Shown: positions 7,895 to 17,324, counted from the stretch's first letter. The stretch is 64,000 nt of DNA from Sphingobacteriales bacterium (GCA_027483645.1 JAIXUD010000010.1:64001-128000); one strand, 5' to 3'. The notes: generated by a model not told the origin, from the letters alone. Numbers and translations are program-made.

Positions 7895-9630
7895 TTGCGT
7901 TTGCTGCTATAGGCAAATATACGTTTGTTCAACTCCTCCTCGGTAAACTCGATAGGGGTAATGCTGGTATCAATCTGTCGGTCTTCTGGCAATTTCAGCA
8001 ACTGCAATGCAAGGTCTTTAAACTTGGTTTGGAAAGCTGCCAAAGTCCACTGCCCATAAGGGGTGTGGCCGCCTTCGTAGCACTGCAATTGGTACTCTTC
8101 AAAGGTGGTAATGTAGCCACAATAGGCATTGCAATAGCTTACAATGATTACCTCTTGCACGCCACGTGGGCTGAGGCTATCTTGTATGGCTTGCTTCAGC
8201 CTTGCCGATGCCACGGTAGTAATCTCAGCCGGCAAAGCCACAAATGCCACTTGGCCCAGCACTACTATTTGCAAAGGCAGGGTTTGTGGGGTCCACGGTT
8301 TATGGTCGAGCCCACCCGATTTGTGGAACACCTTAAAGTACTTTATAGTAGGGTCAACAAAAGCCGGTACAATAAGGCCAGTTATGTTGCGCGTACCCAG
8401 TACCTTGCGGTCGCCAGTTTCAATCAATATTTTCTTCTTGCCGTGTATTCGGTATTTTTCATGAATTTTCTTCCGCTCCCCTGGGTTAAGGAAAAGTGCC
8501 CGAAAGTGGTCGTAACCCTTCACTATATTGGAGGCAAACGTAGCAATCGCCACTAGGGGAGGCTCCATGCCAGGGCCTTCTTTGGTGCCTTTAAAAAAGG
8601 CTACTCCATGGCAAGAGAGGTACGTTTTGGCATCTGGGTGGTTATCAGTAAACTCAGGGTCGCAGGTTACGTTGGCAAAGTTGGCGTGGCTTAGCGCAAA
8701 GTCAATGCCTACTTGCACCGTTTCACCGTTTTCGGCTGCTTGGTGGTGCAATTCTAGCGCTTTATCAAACTGCATTTTGCCATTGTACTTGGCCGACTCT
8801 ATATCGTTTTCCTTAGGCCCCGCGGTCCATTTTTTCTTTTTGTTCCACACGTAGTTGGGGGTTACATCACCGGCTGCTTTCTGGGCAAATGCGGCAATGT
8901 AATCAGGGTTTTCCTTACCTATTTCCGCTTCTAAGTAGTTGGCGGCGTAGCCTTTGTTATCGGCGTTTATCTTGGTGTTATCATTATGTACGCTGGTGGT
9001 ATGCACCCCAAAAAAGTTGAAGCTACCCATCGGCTTGCCATTCATATCATCCACCCTAAAAAAGTGCATCTCCCTGTCTACTGCCAGGTTGGCCTCGGCT
9101 TCTGTCAGCTTGGTTACTTCAGGGTTTTGGTTGTAGGCTTTTACGGAGCGGTTGAAGGCAACATCTTTGTCTGGGGCAAACGAGCCCTTCGTAAAGCTGA
9201 TGCGTGCTGGGCGTACCTTGCCGTCGGCTTCTACTATGGCGCTTACTATGCCATCAACTATGGTTTGGTATACCTCGGGCACAAACCCTGGCACCGCTAT
9301 GTTATATAGCCCGTAGTGGCTGTACCCGCCCGGTCCGCTATGGGTATGCTGGGCACTAAGCAATACATTATCGGCTTCAAAGCCCAGCTCGGCATGGTGG
9401 CGTTTCAATTTTTTCATCACCCCACGCTTAATGGAAATGGTGATGAAGGCAATTTCGGCATTTACGAAAACTACCTTGCGCTTGGTGGTAAGGTCTCTAA
9501 TTACGAAAGCCCGAACCTTTAGTGGGGTTTCAACACCAGTAATGCGGTTATGGAACATGCCATAACCCATCATGCCAACATCTTTTTTGAAGGCTGTAAT
9601 GTCTGCTTTGCCTGTGCCTACTTCGTACAT
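7891..9630 (-). CDS. Neutral ceramidase-like amidohydrolase
   Basis: 579 aa. Starts VGTGKADIT, the N-terminal block of neutral ceramidases, and has the zinc-binding LSAQHTHSGPGGYS (His95, His97), GVHTTSVHNDNT followed by DNKGYAA, and AAFAQKAAGDVTPNY, all conserved blocks of the neutral/alkaline ceramidase N-terminal domain. Family members hydrolyse the amide bond of ceramide to a sphingoid base and fatty acid. Unlike characterised secreted ceramidases there is no signal peptide at the N-terminus, so it appears cytoplasmic, and it is somewhat shorter than the usual 640-670 aa. It is coupled by ATGA overlap to the PLP aldolase-like gene. The true amide substrate could be another lipid. Confidence 0.85.
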   Translation of the reverse strand: MYEVGTGKADITAFKKDVGMMGYGMFHNRITGVETPLKVRAFVIRDLTTKRKVVFVNAEIAFITISIKRGVMKKLKRHHAELGFEADNVLLSAQHTHSGPGGYSHYGLYNIAVPGFVPEVYQTIVDGIVSAIVEADGKVRPARISFTKGSFAPDKDVAFNRSVKAYNQNPEVTKLTEAEANLAVDREMHFFRVDDMNGKPMGSFNFFGVHTTSVHNDNTKINADNKGYAANYLEAEIGKENPDYIAAFAQKAAGDVTPNYVWNKKKKWTAGPKENDIESAKYNGKMQFDKALELHHQAAENGETVQVGIDFALSHANFANVTCDPEFTDNHPDAKTYLSCHGVAFFKGTKEGPGMEPPLVAIATFASNIVKGYDHFRALFLNPGERKKIHEKYRIHGKKKILIETGDRKVLGTRNITGLIVPAFVDPTIKYFKVFHKSGGLDHKPWTPQTLPLQIVVLGQVAFVALPAEITTVASARLKQAIQDSLSPRGVQEVIIVSYCNAYCGYITTFEEYQLQCYEGGHTPYGQWTLAAFQTKFKDLALQLLKLPEDRQIDTSITPIEFTEEELNKRIFAYSSKRK

Positions 9631-9647
9631 TTGGTTGATTTGTTATA

Positions 9648-9694
9648 GGTTGATTGGTTATTGGTCAACAGTCGACTGTCCACAGCCCACAGTT
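9648..9694. repeat. Degenerate heptad tandem repeat
   Basis: Reads as seven-base units GGTTGAT-TGGTTAT-TGGTCAA-CAGTCGA-CTGTCCA-CAGCCCA-CAGTTCC. Units differ but keep the 7-bp register. An inverse array lies at 10001-10033. Confidence 0.6.
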
Positions 9695-10000
9695 CCTTTT
9701 GATTGATTAGTTACTATATTTTTTTGTGGTGAAAGTGATTGCCCTTGTTTCGGATTCACCATAATTAATAGTCGACGGAGCTTGGTAAAAATTTTATGGT
9801 TTTGATGCCGCCTTCTACTTCAGTTCAACTACTGCTTATGATTGAGTACATACGCAAATGGTTGCTCGTTAGGCAAGATAATGCCTAATGATATAAATTC
9901 CAATTTTTTATGGTAATGGGAAGAAAGGTGGGGTTGGATTTATAACGACCCGAATTGTGCAGCACCAATGAGTCTCACCCAAAAGCGCGGCAGGCTAATG

Positions 10001-10033
10001 TCCAATAAACAATCAACAAATAACCAATCAACC
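10001..10033. repeat. Heptad tandem repeat, inverse partner of 9648-9694
   Basis: AATCAACAAATAACCAATCAACC with approximate 7-bp periodicity; 10019-10033 is the exact reverse complement of 9648-9662. It ends 3 bp before the TonB receptor stop codon. Confidence 0.55.
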
Positions 10034-10036
10034 ACA

Positions 10037-12406
10037 TCAAAATTGGTAGGCCAACTGTAACGTATAATTGCGTGGTGCCTCCATAAATGCTGGGCGCAGG
10101 GTGTATTGGTTGTTGGCTATGTTCTTTACTATTACCGATACTTTGGCATCTTCGGTTATGTTGTAGGCCATGCGCAAATCTAGCACCGCTTCGCCCTTAT
10201 CATATTCTTGGCGGTAGTTGCTCACGTTGTTAATGCCGAAGTTGCCGATGTTTTTCATAAAGCTGAAGTAGGTGCCGGTTAGGCCCAGAGTTATACTTTT
10301 GTAAGTAGCTTCTATATCGGCTTTCCAAGAGTGTTTGAAACGAAAAACCAAATACTTGGTATCGGCATTTGTTGGCGTTTCCACGTAGTTTAGGTCAATT
10401 GGCGAAATGTAGGTATAGCCAACCATAATATTTACTGGTATGGCAAATATTTTGCCCTGCCCCACCATCGATACGTCAACACCCGAAATGCGGGCATCGG
10501 TATAGTTTTGTGCTTGGGTGGTAAGGCCGGTTCCGCCTTCAATCGGGTTAAACTCAATCATGTCCATGTATTGGGTCACAAAGCCCGCCACGTCAACATA
10601 GCCTTTCCAGTCGTCAGTTATTCGCAGTAGTTGCTTAATACCTATTTCGGCATTCCAGCCATATTCTGGTTGCAGGTCGGGGTTAGGTATTACGTTAATG
10701 CCCGAGCGCCTGGTGGCTACAAACTTTTCGGCAATGGTAGGGTAGCGGTAGCCTTGCCCAAATGATGCCCTAAGGTAGGTAGCTGATGTTATCTGCAAGT
10801 TAAGGCCGGTGCGTACTATGGGGTATACTACCGGGTCAAGTGTATCTATCTGGTTGTACTCGGCCCGTACACCAATATTCAAGGTAAGGCGGCCAAAAAA
10901 TTTCTTATCCATTTGCAAAAATACCGCTGCATTGGTGGCCTCCCGCTTGCCAAAGGTCTCGCTAGTTACGTTGGTATAGTAGCCTGCCGCGCCGGTTACA
11001 AAATTCAAACCCATGCGCTTAAGCTCGCTGTGGTAGTTGTACTCTCCATAAATTTGGTTGGCTGCCGAGCTTTCGCCCGAGGTGTTGCTGTAGCGTGTGC
11101 GGTAGTATCTCGATTTGAAGCTGTGTTGGTTATCCTTTTTATCAAAAAAAGTAAGCCACGGGTCGAAACTAACCGGTATACTGCTAAACTCTCCCACCTC
11201 GCTAGGTATGTATGAGTAGGCGTCGCGGGGAATTTGGCTTTTTATCTCTGTAGCTATTTCATCGTGCTGCTGGCCTGCATCAAGCGCATCTACATATTGC
11301 TGCAGGTATATAATGCTTGAGTCGGTTATTTGGTCATTGGGGGTGTTGGCCCATCCTCTCCACAAAAAGAAGAAACCACCACTTTGTGAGCTTATATTGG
11401 TATTGATGCCCATACTTAAGCGGTCATTCTTTTTGCTTATGTACCTAAGTTTTACAAACGTGTTTACCCTGCGCTGGTTGTTGCCATATAGGTAGTTCCC
11501 ATCTTCAAAGTAGCTGCCACTCACTACTAGGTCTAGGTTACTTTTTTTAAACCGCCTGCGGTGGGCAAAGTTGGCGCCACCAAACATCGGGCGGTTTTCC
11601 CACCATATCAGTTCTTTCTTTTTGCCGCTAAAAGGGTTTTCGTAGATGCCGAAGAAGGTGGTTAACTTGGTAAATGGCGTATCGGAGGGATTGCTAGTAA
11701 TAAGGTTAATGATACCGTTGAGCGCCGAGGAGCCATACAGTGCCGAGGAGGCTCCTTTTATCACCTCAATCTGCTGGATGTTCTCCATTGGCAGCGATGC
11801 GAAATCTATAATGCCGTTATCGGGTTTCATCAGTGGTATGCCATCCAGTAGCATCATTACACGGCTACCGGCACCTGCGGCGTAGCCTGCGCCACCGCGT
11901 ATGTTTACCTGTTCGCCAATCATATTTACACCCGGCACCTTATCCAGCGCTTTATCAATACTGGTAGCATTGCTGTTGGCAATAAAGGTAGGGGTAAGTA
12001 TCTCTATTGATACCGTTTGCTCACCTATGTTTTTCTTGTACTTGGTACCAGTAATTACGGTAATATCAATTTGTGTAACGGTATCTTTAAGTACAAACAC
12101 TAGGTCGACCACTTGGCCTGGCTCCACCTTTACTTTTTTGTACGATGGCTGTAGGCCCATATAGGTTACGGCCAGCTCATAGTTGCCAGGCTCAAGCTCC
12201 ATGGAAAACAGGCCGTCAAAATCGGTAGTGGTGCCCATACCGGGTGCATAGGTAACTGCCGCCGATACCACAGGCTCGCCCGTTTTGTCAACTTTTACAA
12301 TGCCCTTAATCGTGCCTTTGGCAAGGCCTGTATTGTTTTGTGCGGAAACAAGTAGCGGGCAATAAATTAAAAAGCAGCATAAAATATAAGTAAAGCTATT
12401 CTTCAT
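10037..12406 (-). CDS. TonB-dependent outer-membrane receptor (paralogue A)
   Basis: 789 aa from ATG 12406 (a GTG two codons upstream is also open). Signal peptide ends near LLVSAQ. A CarboxypepD_reg-like domain (GTIKGIVKVDKTGEPV to about residue 115) is followed by a plug domain with VNIRGGAGYAAGAGSRVMML and VIKGASSALYGSSALNGIINLI, then a 22-strand barrel region ending in an aromatic residue (LQLAYQF). It takes up a ligand across the outer membrane using TonB energy. No SusD partner is adjacent, so a polysaccharide system is not indicated; siderophore, cofactor or peptide import is possible. About 300 bp separates it from paralogue B on the same strand. Confidence 0.93.
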   Translation of the reverse strand: MKNSFTYILCCFLIYCPLLVSAQNNTGLAKGTIKGIVKVDKTGEPVVSAAVTYAPGMGTTTDFDGLFSMELEPGNYELAVTYMGLQPSYKKVKVEPGQVVDLVFVLKDTVTQIDITVITGTKYKKNIGEQTVSIEILTPTFIANSNATSIDKALDKVPGVNMIGEQVNIRGGAGYAAGAGSRVMMLLDGIPLMKPDNGIIDFASLPMENIQQIEVIKGASSALYGSSALNGIINLITSNPSDTPFTKLTTFFGIYENPFSGKKKELIWWENRPMFGGANFAHRRRFKKSNLDLVVSGSYFEDGNYLYGNNQRRVNTFVKLRYISKKNDRLSMGINTNISSQSGGFFFLWRGWANTPNDQITDSSIIYLQQYVDALDAGQQHDEIATEIKSQIPRDAYSYIPSEVGEFSSIPVSFDPWLTFFDKKDNQHSFKSRYYRTRYSNTSGESSAANQIYGEYNYHSELKRMGLNFVTGAAGYYTNVTSETFGKREATNAAVFLQMDKKFFGRLTLNIGVRAEYNQIDTLDPVVYPIVRTGLNLQITSATYLRASFGQGYRYPTIAEKFVATRRSGINVIPNPDLQPEYGWNAEIGIKQLLRITDDWKGYVDVAGFVTQYMDMIEFNPIEGGTGLTTQAQNYTDARISGVDVSMVGQGKIFAIPVNIMVGYTYISPIDLNYVETPTNADTKYLVFRFKHSWKADIEATYKSITLGLTGTYFSFMKNIGNFGINNVSNYRQEYDKGEAVLDLRMAYNITEDAKVSVIVKNIANNQYTLRPAFMEAPRNYTLQLAYQF

Positions 12407-12527
12407 ATACACCAGTTGGGTGAATGCAATTGCAATTGTGCGGGTTTCGGTACCAAAATTAACAAAACGGCGTAACTAAACCGTTCGGATGGACGCAGTT
12501 GGACTTCCAAAAAATGTGGAAAACAAA

Positions 12528-12569
12528 AACCGGTTAACGCTACTGTTGTTTCCTGAGCGTTAACCGGTT
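12528..12569 (-). terminator. Rho-independent terminator of TonB receptor B
   Basis: Perfect 14-bp arms AACCGGTTAACGCT (12528-12541) and AGCGTTAACCGGTT (12556-12569) with a 14-nt loop. On the minus strand the stem is followed by TTTGTTTTCC, a T-rich tract, so it should end transcripts coming from the gene at 12704-15121. Confidence 0.8.
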
Positions 12570-12587
12570 GATAATTTGTGGATTGCT

Positions 12588-12700
12588 ACTGGTTATTAGT
12601 TATTGTTTACTGGTTATTAGTAGTGGTTAATGATATTCCGTTTTATCTCTTATCGGCAATGTAGTTTTACCAATAACTAATAACCAATAACCATTCAACC
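12588..12700. repeat. Paired inverted degenerate heptad repeats
   Basis: Left array TGGTTATTAGTTATTG (12590-12605) with a second similar unit to 12632; right array 12668-12700 reads ACCAATA-ACTAATA-ACCAATA-ACCATTC. The 16-bp segment 12590-12605 is exactly complementary to 12671-12686. The right array ends 3 bp before the stop codon of the downstream-strand gene. Confidence 0.6.
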
Positions 12701-12703
12701 AAA

Positions 12704-15121
12704 CTAGAATTCAACTGAAAGCTGGGTAGTGTAGTTGCGTGGCTGGCTCATGTAGGCTGGGCGCTCCATTTGGTCTTGGTTAAGCACATTTTTGCATATC
12801 GCCGATATTTTTATTTTCGGGGATATGTTATATGCTATCCTCAGGTCCAACAGGGTATTGCCACGTTCGTTTACTTTGCGATACTCTCTCAAGCCACTAA
12901 ATGCCTTTGTGTCAATCAATGGCGGATTAGCGATTGGGTCAGCCGGATCAGATAAGTTAATTAAGGTTTGGCTTACGAATAGGTAATCGATGTTCTCCAT
13001 AAAGCTAACATACTGTAGGCTCACACCAAACTCAAATTTCTTAACGCCGATTTGAGCATCCAACTTAATGGTATGGCGGAAACGGTATTTTAACATATTG
13101 GTTTCTGAAGAAGATGTTCCAGCATAGGTAGGCTGTGCATCCCTAGTAAAACCTGGGGCAAATGCACTTTCGGTTCCGGCAAGGTTGGTTATTACTAGCG
13201 TATCGTTCCAGTTTAACGACCTAGGATCGATGTAAGTATAGCCTGCTAGTATTTGTAAAGGGAATTTATTGGCAATTTCGCCTTGTCCAATTAACGTAGT
13301 TTCTAGACCCAAGATGCGAGTATCGCCAATGTTTTGAGAGCTGAATCCTAGTCCGAATAGCGGATCTACCAGTACATCGCCAAACTGACCGAAGGTGAAC
13401 TCCATCATGTTGTTGTACTGGTTGATGAAACCTGCTACGTCAACATAGCCTAGCCATTTGCCCAATTTCAAACCTTGCTTAATACCTATCTCTGCGCTCC
13501 ATCCTTTTTCTGGTTGTAGGTTAGGGTTCGGATAAATACCGATACCTCCCACGTTGGTTCTTACAAACTTCTCAGCCATAGTTGGGAAACGGTATCCTTG
13601 GCCAATGGAAGCCCTGATAAAAGTGGCCGCTGCAGCTTGGTAGTTAACACCGAAACGGAACACAGGCAAGGCATCGCTCTTAAAGGTATCAATACGGAAG
13701 TACTCATAGCGTACACCGAAACCCAAGGTAAGTTTGTCAAAAAACTTTTTCTCCACCTGCGCATAGGCTGCGAAGTTGCTACCATTGTGCTTGCCGATTA
13801 GTGAAGTACCATCAGAACCACCAGGAGGGCGCACATCAGCATAATAGCCGGCAATACCTCCTACCACGTTCAATCCTAAACGGTTAAACCTACGCTGGTA
13901 TTGAAACTCACCATAATATAATTGTGGCAAAGAGCCTTGGCCAGTGTTGTTAGTGTTTAAAGCATTGAAATAACGGGCAGTAAGTTTATAACGGTTATCA
14001 TGCTTATCAAAGTAAGTAATAAATGGATCCACCGTTAAGCGGAAGGTAGAATACTCTGATGTAGAGCCCGGTAGTGGCTTGTATATGCTACTATCAATAC
14101 CATCCCAAAGGAAGAAAGTGCTACCAGTGCTGTTATAGCCATTTAAGTTTACGCCGTATGATAGTCCTTTTACTTTAGAGGGCCTGTGGCGGAGTTTTAT
14201 GGTTGCGCGCACCTCTTGGTTACTACCATCTTGCAAGTGGCTTTTGGTAGTGTTGTAGCTGGCGCTGCTTACAAAATCCCACTGGCCAAATTTTTGGCGG
14301 TGTACTATGTTTCCACCCCCAAATAGTGGTTGGTTGCGGCCCCACCATACATAAGCACCATCGCGAGGGTTTTCGGTAAAGCCGCTGTACATTATCACTT
14401 TGGTGTAGGGCTCGTTTTTAGGCCAGGCGGTTATCACGTTTATTACCCCGTTCAAAGCCGAAGAGCCATATAATGCCGATGCGGCACCTTTTACAACTTC
14501 TACTTGCTCTACGTTTTCGGTAGGTATAAAGCTCCACTTCACGTCGGCCGCGTCGGCAGTCATTAGTGGTATGTCGTCCACCAACACTAGTACGCGGCTA
14601 CCGGCGCCATAGCTCCAGCCGCTACCGCCACGTATGTTGGCTTGGCCATCTACTATGGTTACGCCAGGCACTTTTTCCATGGCTTCATCCATATCAAAGG
14701 CACTGCTGTTGTCAATAATGTTACGGTCCAATACTTCCACCGTTACAATTTCTTCGCCTAGTTCCTTTTTAAACTTGCCACCTACAGCGGTTACCACGCC
14801 TAAGCGGGTGGTTTGGGTATTACCTTTGTGGTTCAAGGTGGTGGTTTGCCCTTCGGTAATGGTTACGGTGTAGGTACTGTCGGTGTAGCCTACTATCTTA
14901 AACAGTACTTTTTGCGTGCCCACGGGTAGGGTAAGGGTGTAGATGCCATCAAAGTCGGTAGTGGTGCCATTGTTGTTTGGCCCTATTACATAGGCCGTAG
15001 GTACAGGTTCTCCGGTGGTAGCATCGGTAAAGGTACCGGTAAGGGTGCCTGTTTGTGCCCATGCGGCCCCAAACCACAAGGTAAGTACGGCAATAAGCAA
15101 ACTTGGTTTAAAAGTGCTCAT
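12704..15121 (-). CDS. TonB-dependent outer-membrane receptor (paralogue B)
   Basis: 805 aa. Signal peptide ending FGAAWAQ, CarboxypepD_reg-like domain (GTLTGTFTDATTGEPVP to about residue 105), plug with ANIRGGSGWSYGAGSRVLVL and VVKGAASALYGSSALNGVINVI, and a barrel ending YTTQLSVEF with a C-terminal Phe. The same blocks in the same order as in paralogue A (for example QGYRFPTMAEKFV against QGYRYPTIAEKFV) show that the two arose by duplication. No SusD neighbour. A strong terminator lies downstream at 12528-12569, so A and B are probably separate transcription units. Ligand unknown. Confidence 0.93.
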   Translation of the reverse strand: MSTFKPSLLIAVLTLWFGAAWAQTGTLTGTFTDATTGEPVPTAYVIGPNNNGTTTDFDGIYTLTLPVGTQKVLFKIVGYTDSTYTVTITEGQTTTLNHKGNTQTTRLGVVTAVGGKFKKELGEEIVTVEVLDRNIIDNSSAFDMDEAMEKVPGVTIVDGQANIRGGSGWSYGAGSRVLVLVDDIPLMTADAADVKWSFIPTENVEQVEVVKGAASALYGSSALNGVINVITAWPKNEPYTKVIMYSGFTENPRDGAYVWWGRNQPLFGGGNIVHRQKFGQWDFVSSASYNTTKSHLQDGSNQEVRATIKLRHRPSKVKGLSYGVNLNGYNSTGSTFFLWDGIDSSIYKPLPGSTSEYSTFRLTVDPFITYFDKHDNRYKLTARYFNALNTNNTGQGSLPQLYYGEFQYQRRFNRLGLNVVGGIAGYYADVRPPGGSDGTSLIGKHNGSNFAAYAQVEKKFFDKLTLGFGVRYEYFRIDTFKSDALPVFRFGVNYQAAAATFIRASIGQGYRFPTMAEKFVRTNVGGIGIYPNPNLQPEKGWSAEIGIKQGLKLGKWLGYVDVAGFINQYNNMMEFTFGQFGDVLVDPLFGLGFSSQNIGDTRILGLETTLIGQGEIANKFPLQILAGYTYIDPRSLNWNDTLVITNLAGTESAFAPGFTRDAQPTYAGTSSSETNMLKYRFRHTIKLDAQIGVKKFEFGVSLQYVSFMENIDYLFVSQTLINLSDPADPIANPPLIDTKAFSGLREYRKVNERGNTLLDLRIAYNISPKIKISAICKNVLNQDQMERPAYMSQPRNYTTQLSVEF

Positions 15122-15545
15122 AATTGTGCGGGTTGTTTAATAACAGGTTTCGAGAGGTTTTATAGTAGGTGCAATACGGTATTGGTAGTAATAAATTTAG
15201 CGGTTATAAAGCGTATGTTAAGTTGAAGTTGACAAAGATAATTTTCTTTTCCAAAAAACACACTTCGGTAACAATATTCGATAAACTTCAAAAAAAGGCT
15301 AGCGTGGGGGCGGTAGCACAATAATTGTACAAACACATAAGTGACCAATAGGTAAATACTGTTTGGGTATAATGCCCTAATATAAGGAAAGCCCTTGCAG
15401 TGTATTAAGGTATTGTAGGCGATAGCAACAACCCAATGTGGAAAAAAATATAAATGGCATAGGTACAGTGTATTATAAAAGCTATAACTTAGCCGTAATT
15501 ATTAAACCCATTAAAACCCAAAAAACCATAACAAAACTTTACGCC
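15122..15545. other. AT-rich divergent intergenic region
   Basis: 424 bp between the divergent TonB receptor B and the first tandem T9SS protein. AT-rich, no gene-like frame with coding character; the open frame upstream of ATG 15546 lacks a signal peptide in the right place and is taken as untranslated leader. It should hold promoters for both genes, but I cannot fix a clean TTTG-N19-TAnnTTTG pair. Confidence 0.5.
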
Positions 15546-16385
15546 ATGAAAAAACTTTTCTCTATCCTATTGCTTTCTGCAGTGATGATGACTGCTGCAC
15601 AAGCACAAGTTTGTGCCATTGACGACACCTTGACCGTACCAGGTTTGTACCCTGATCCTGATCAGATTCCTTGCTTGGTAAAAAATGAGGCAACTGACCT
15701 TACTGTACAGTTTGTAAACTTTGACTCTGCTACTTACCAAGGTTTGCGTATCCGTGTGGAGTATTTGATTATTGATAGCATCACCAACTTGCCATGTGGC
15801 GTGAAATGGACTACCAGCAAACAGAATGCTGCTACCCCTCACCGTTTTGAGAACCAAGAGAATGGTTGTATCCGTTTCTTGGGCACCACTGCCGATGATG
15901 CTGGTCAATACAAATTGGAAGTATATGTTCGTGCCAAAACCAACTTGGCTTCTACCGCAATCCCAGTTACTGCTTCTAGCGTAGGTTTGGATGTGTGGGT
16001 ACGTGTTAAAGACTTGCCTGCTGACGCTTGCCCAGCGATTGATACTACTGCTAATCCTGCTAACGCTCGTATTTCAACCTGTGCTGGCGGCGATACTCTT
16101 GTACCTGTAGGTATCAACAACATCACTGCTATCAACAATTTCAGCTTCTACCCTAACCCTACCAACAACACTGCTAGCGTTAGCTTCACTGCTGAGAAAC
16201 CTGCTACTTACACTACCCGCATCATCAACATCTACGGTGCTGAAGTAAGCCGCGACGTGGTAAACGTATCTGCTGGCCTAAACGTAACCAAATTAGACGT
16301 TTCTAGCCTGGCAAACGGCGTATACATCTATACCATCACTGATGGCAAAAATGTACAAACTCAACGTTTCGTAGTAGAGAAGTAA
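15546..16385 (+). CDS. T9SS-secreted protein, tandem paralogue 1
   Basis: 279 aa from ATG 15546, chosen because MKKLFSILLLSAVMMTAAQA is a good signal peptide; an in-frame ATG at 15438 would bury it. The body (about residues 22-190) has VQFVNFDSATYQGLRIRVEY, DSITNLPCGVKWTTSK, a GC motif and GQYKLEVYVR, resembling small Ig-like domains and including several Cys residues. The last ~80 residues (FSFYPNPTNNTASVSF to QRFVVEK) are a type A sorting domain for the T9SS. Function unknown; probably a surface or released protein. Followed by a terminator and by two paralogues on the same strand. Confidence 0.88.
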   Translation: MKKLFSILLLSAVMMTAAQAQVCAIDDTLTVPGLYPDPDQIPCLVKNEATDLTVQFVNFDSATYQGLRIRVEYLIIDSITNLPCGVKWTTSKQNAATPHRFENQENGCIRFLGTTADDAGQYKLEVYVRAKTNLASTAIPVTASSVGLDVWVRVKDLPADACPAIDTTANPANARISTCAGGDTLVPVGINNITAINNFSFYPNPTNNTASVSFTAEKPATYTTRIINIYGAEVSRDVVNVSAGLNVTKLDVSSLANGVYIYTITDGKNVQTQRFVVEK

Positions 16386-16406
16386 TCTCGCTACCACTTA
16401 ATACAG

Positions 16407-16440
16407 AAATCCTCATCCGCAGTGCGGGTGGGGATTTTTG
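16407..16440 (+). terminator. Rho-independent terminator of tandem paralogue 1
   Basis: Arms AAATCCTCATCCGC and GCGGGTGGGGATTT pair with two G-U pairs around an AGT loop, followed by TTTG/TTTT. Confidence 0.8.
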
Positions 16441-16484
16441 TTTTATAATGTTTTGTGGTTATATTGTTGTAAAATTAGACAGCA

Positions 16485-17324
16485 ATGAAGAAGTACTACT
16501 TAATGCTTTTGATGGCAACCTTATCGTGCAGCACACTGTTCGGGCAGATTTGCACCATTGATACTTCCTTTACCGAACCGGGGCTTTACCCAGTACCCGA
16601 TTCATTGCCTTGCATTGTTAGGGACACCCAAACCGACATTACAGTACAGTTTGTAAATTTTGATTCTGCCACTTACCAAGGTTTGACTATCCGCGTTGAG
16701 TATTTGATTGTTGATAGCATCACCAACCTGCCTTGTGGAATCGACTGGTATACTAGCAAACAAGGCGGTTCTACTCCTCACCGGTTTGAAAACCAAGAGA
16801 AAGGCTGCATCCGTTTCTTTGGCAATACTAGTGATTGTAGCGGGCAATATAAATTGGAGGTTTATGTAAGGGTTAAAACCAACTTGGCTGTTACCGCAAT
16901 CCCAGTAACTGCTTCTAGCGTAGGTTTTAATGTTTATGTAAGGGTAAAGGATGAGGTAAGTGCCATTTGCACTGATATTGATACCTCTAGCAATGCGGTT
17001 AATGCCCGCGAGGCTGTTGACGAATGCTATTATGCCTCTTGCAGGGTAGGTATCAACAACATCACTGCTATCAGCAATTTCAGCTTCTACCCTAACCCTA
17101 CCAACAACACTGCTAGCGTTAGCTTTACTGCCGGGAAAGCTGCTACGTACACTACCCGCATCATCAACATCTATGGTGCTGAAGTAAGCCGCGACGTGGT
17201 AAACGTATCTGCTGGCCTAAACGTAACCAAATTGGATGTTTCTAGCCTTGCAAACGGCGTATACATCTATACCATCACTGATGGCAAAAATGTACAAACC
17301 CAACGTTTCGTAGTAGAGAAGTAA
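16485..17324 (+). CDS. T9SS-secreted protein, tandem paralogue 2
   Basis: 279 aa. Signal peptide MKKYYLMLLMATLSCSTLFG; body with the same blocks as paralogue 1 (VQFVNFDSATYQG, DSITNLPCGIDW, HRFENQE, GCIRFFG) and a type A sorting domain almost identical to that of paralogue 1. At the DNA level the last ~275 nt differ from paralogue 1 at only about a dozen positions by eye, while the middle is more diverged. Probably secreted to the surface by the T9SS; no enzymatic motif seen. Directly downstream are heptad repeats (17331-17365). Confidence 0.88.
   Translation: MKKYYLMLLMATLSCSTLFGQICTIDTSFTEPGLYPVPDSLPCIVRDTQTDITVQFVNFDSATYQGLTIRVEYLIVDSITNLPCGIDWYTSKQGGSTPHRFENQEKGCIRFFGNTSDCSGQYKLEVYVRVKTNLAVTAIPVTASSVGFNVYVRVKDEVSAICTDIDTSSNAVNAREAVDECYYASCRVGINNITAISNFSFYPNPTNNTASVSFTAGKAATYTTRIINIYGAEVSRDVVNVSAGLNVTKLDVSSLANGVYIYTITDGKNVQTQRFVVEK

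Larger units (their letters stand above)
9631..10036. other. Intergenic region bounded by inverted heptad repeats
   Basis: About 400 bp between the ceramidase start and the TonB receptor stop. The two ends carry heptad-type degenerate repeats in inverse orientation; the 15-bp word GGTTGATTGGTTATT at 9648-9662 is exactly complementary to 10019-10033. The middle is AT-rich and shows nothing else I can name; it should include the ceramidase promoter. Confidence 0.6.
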
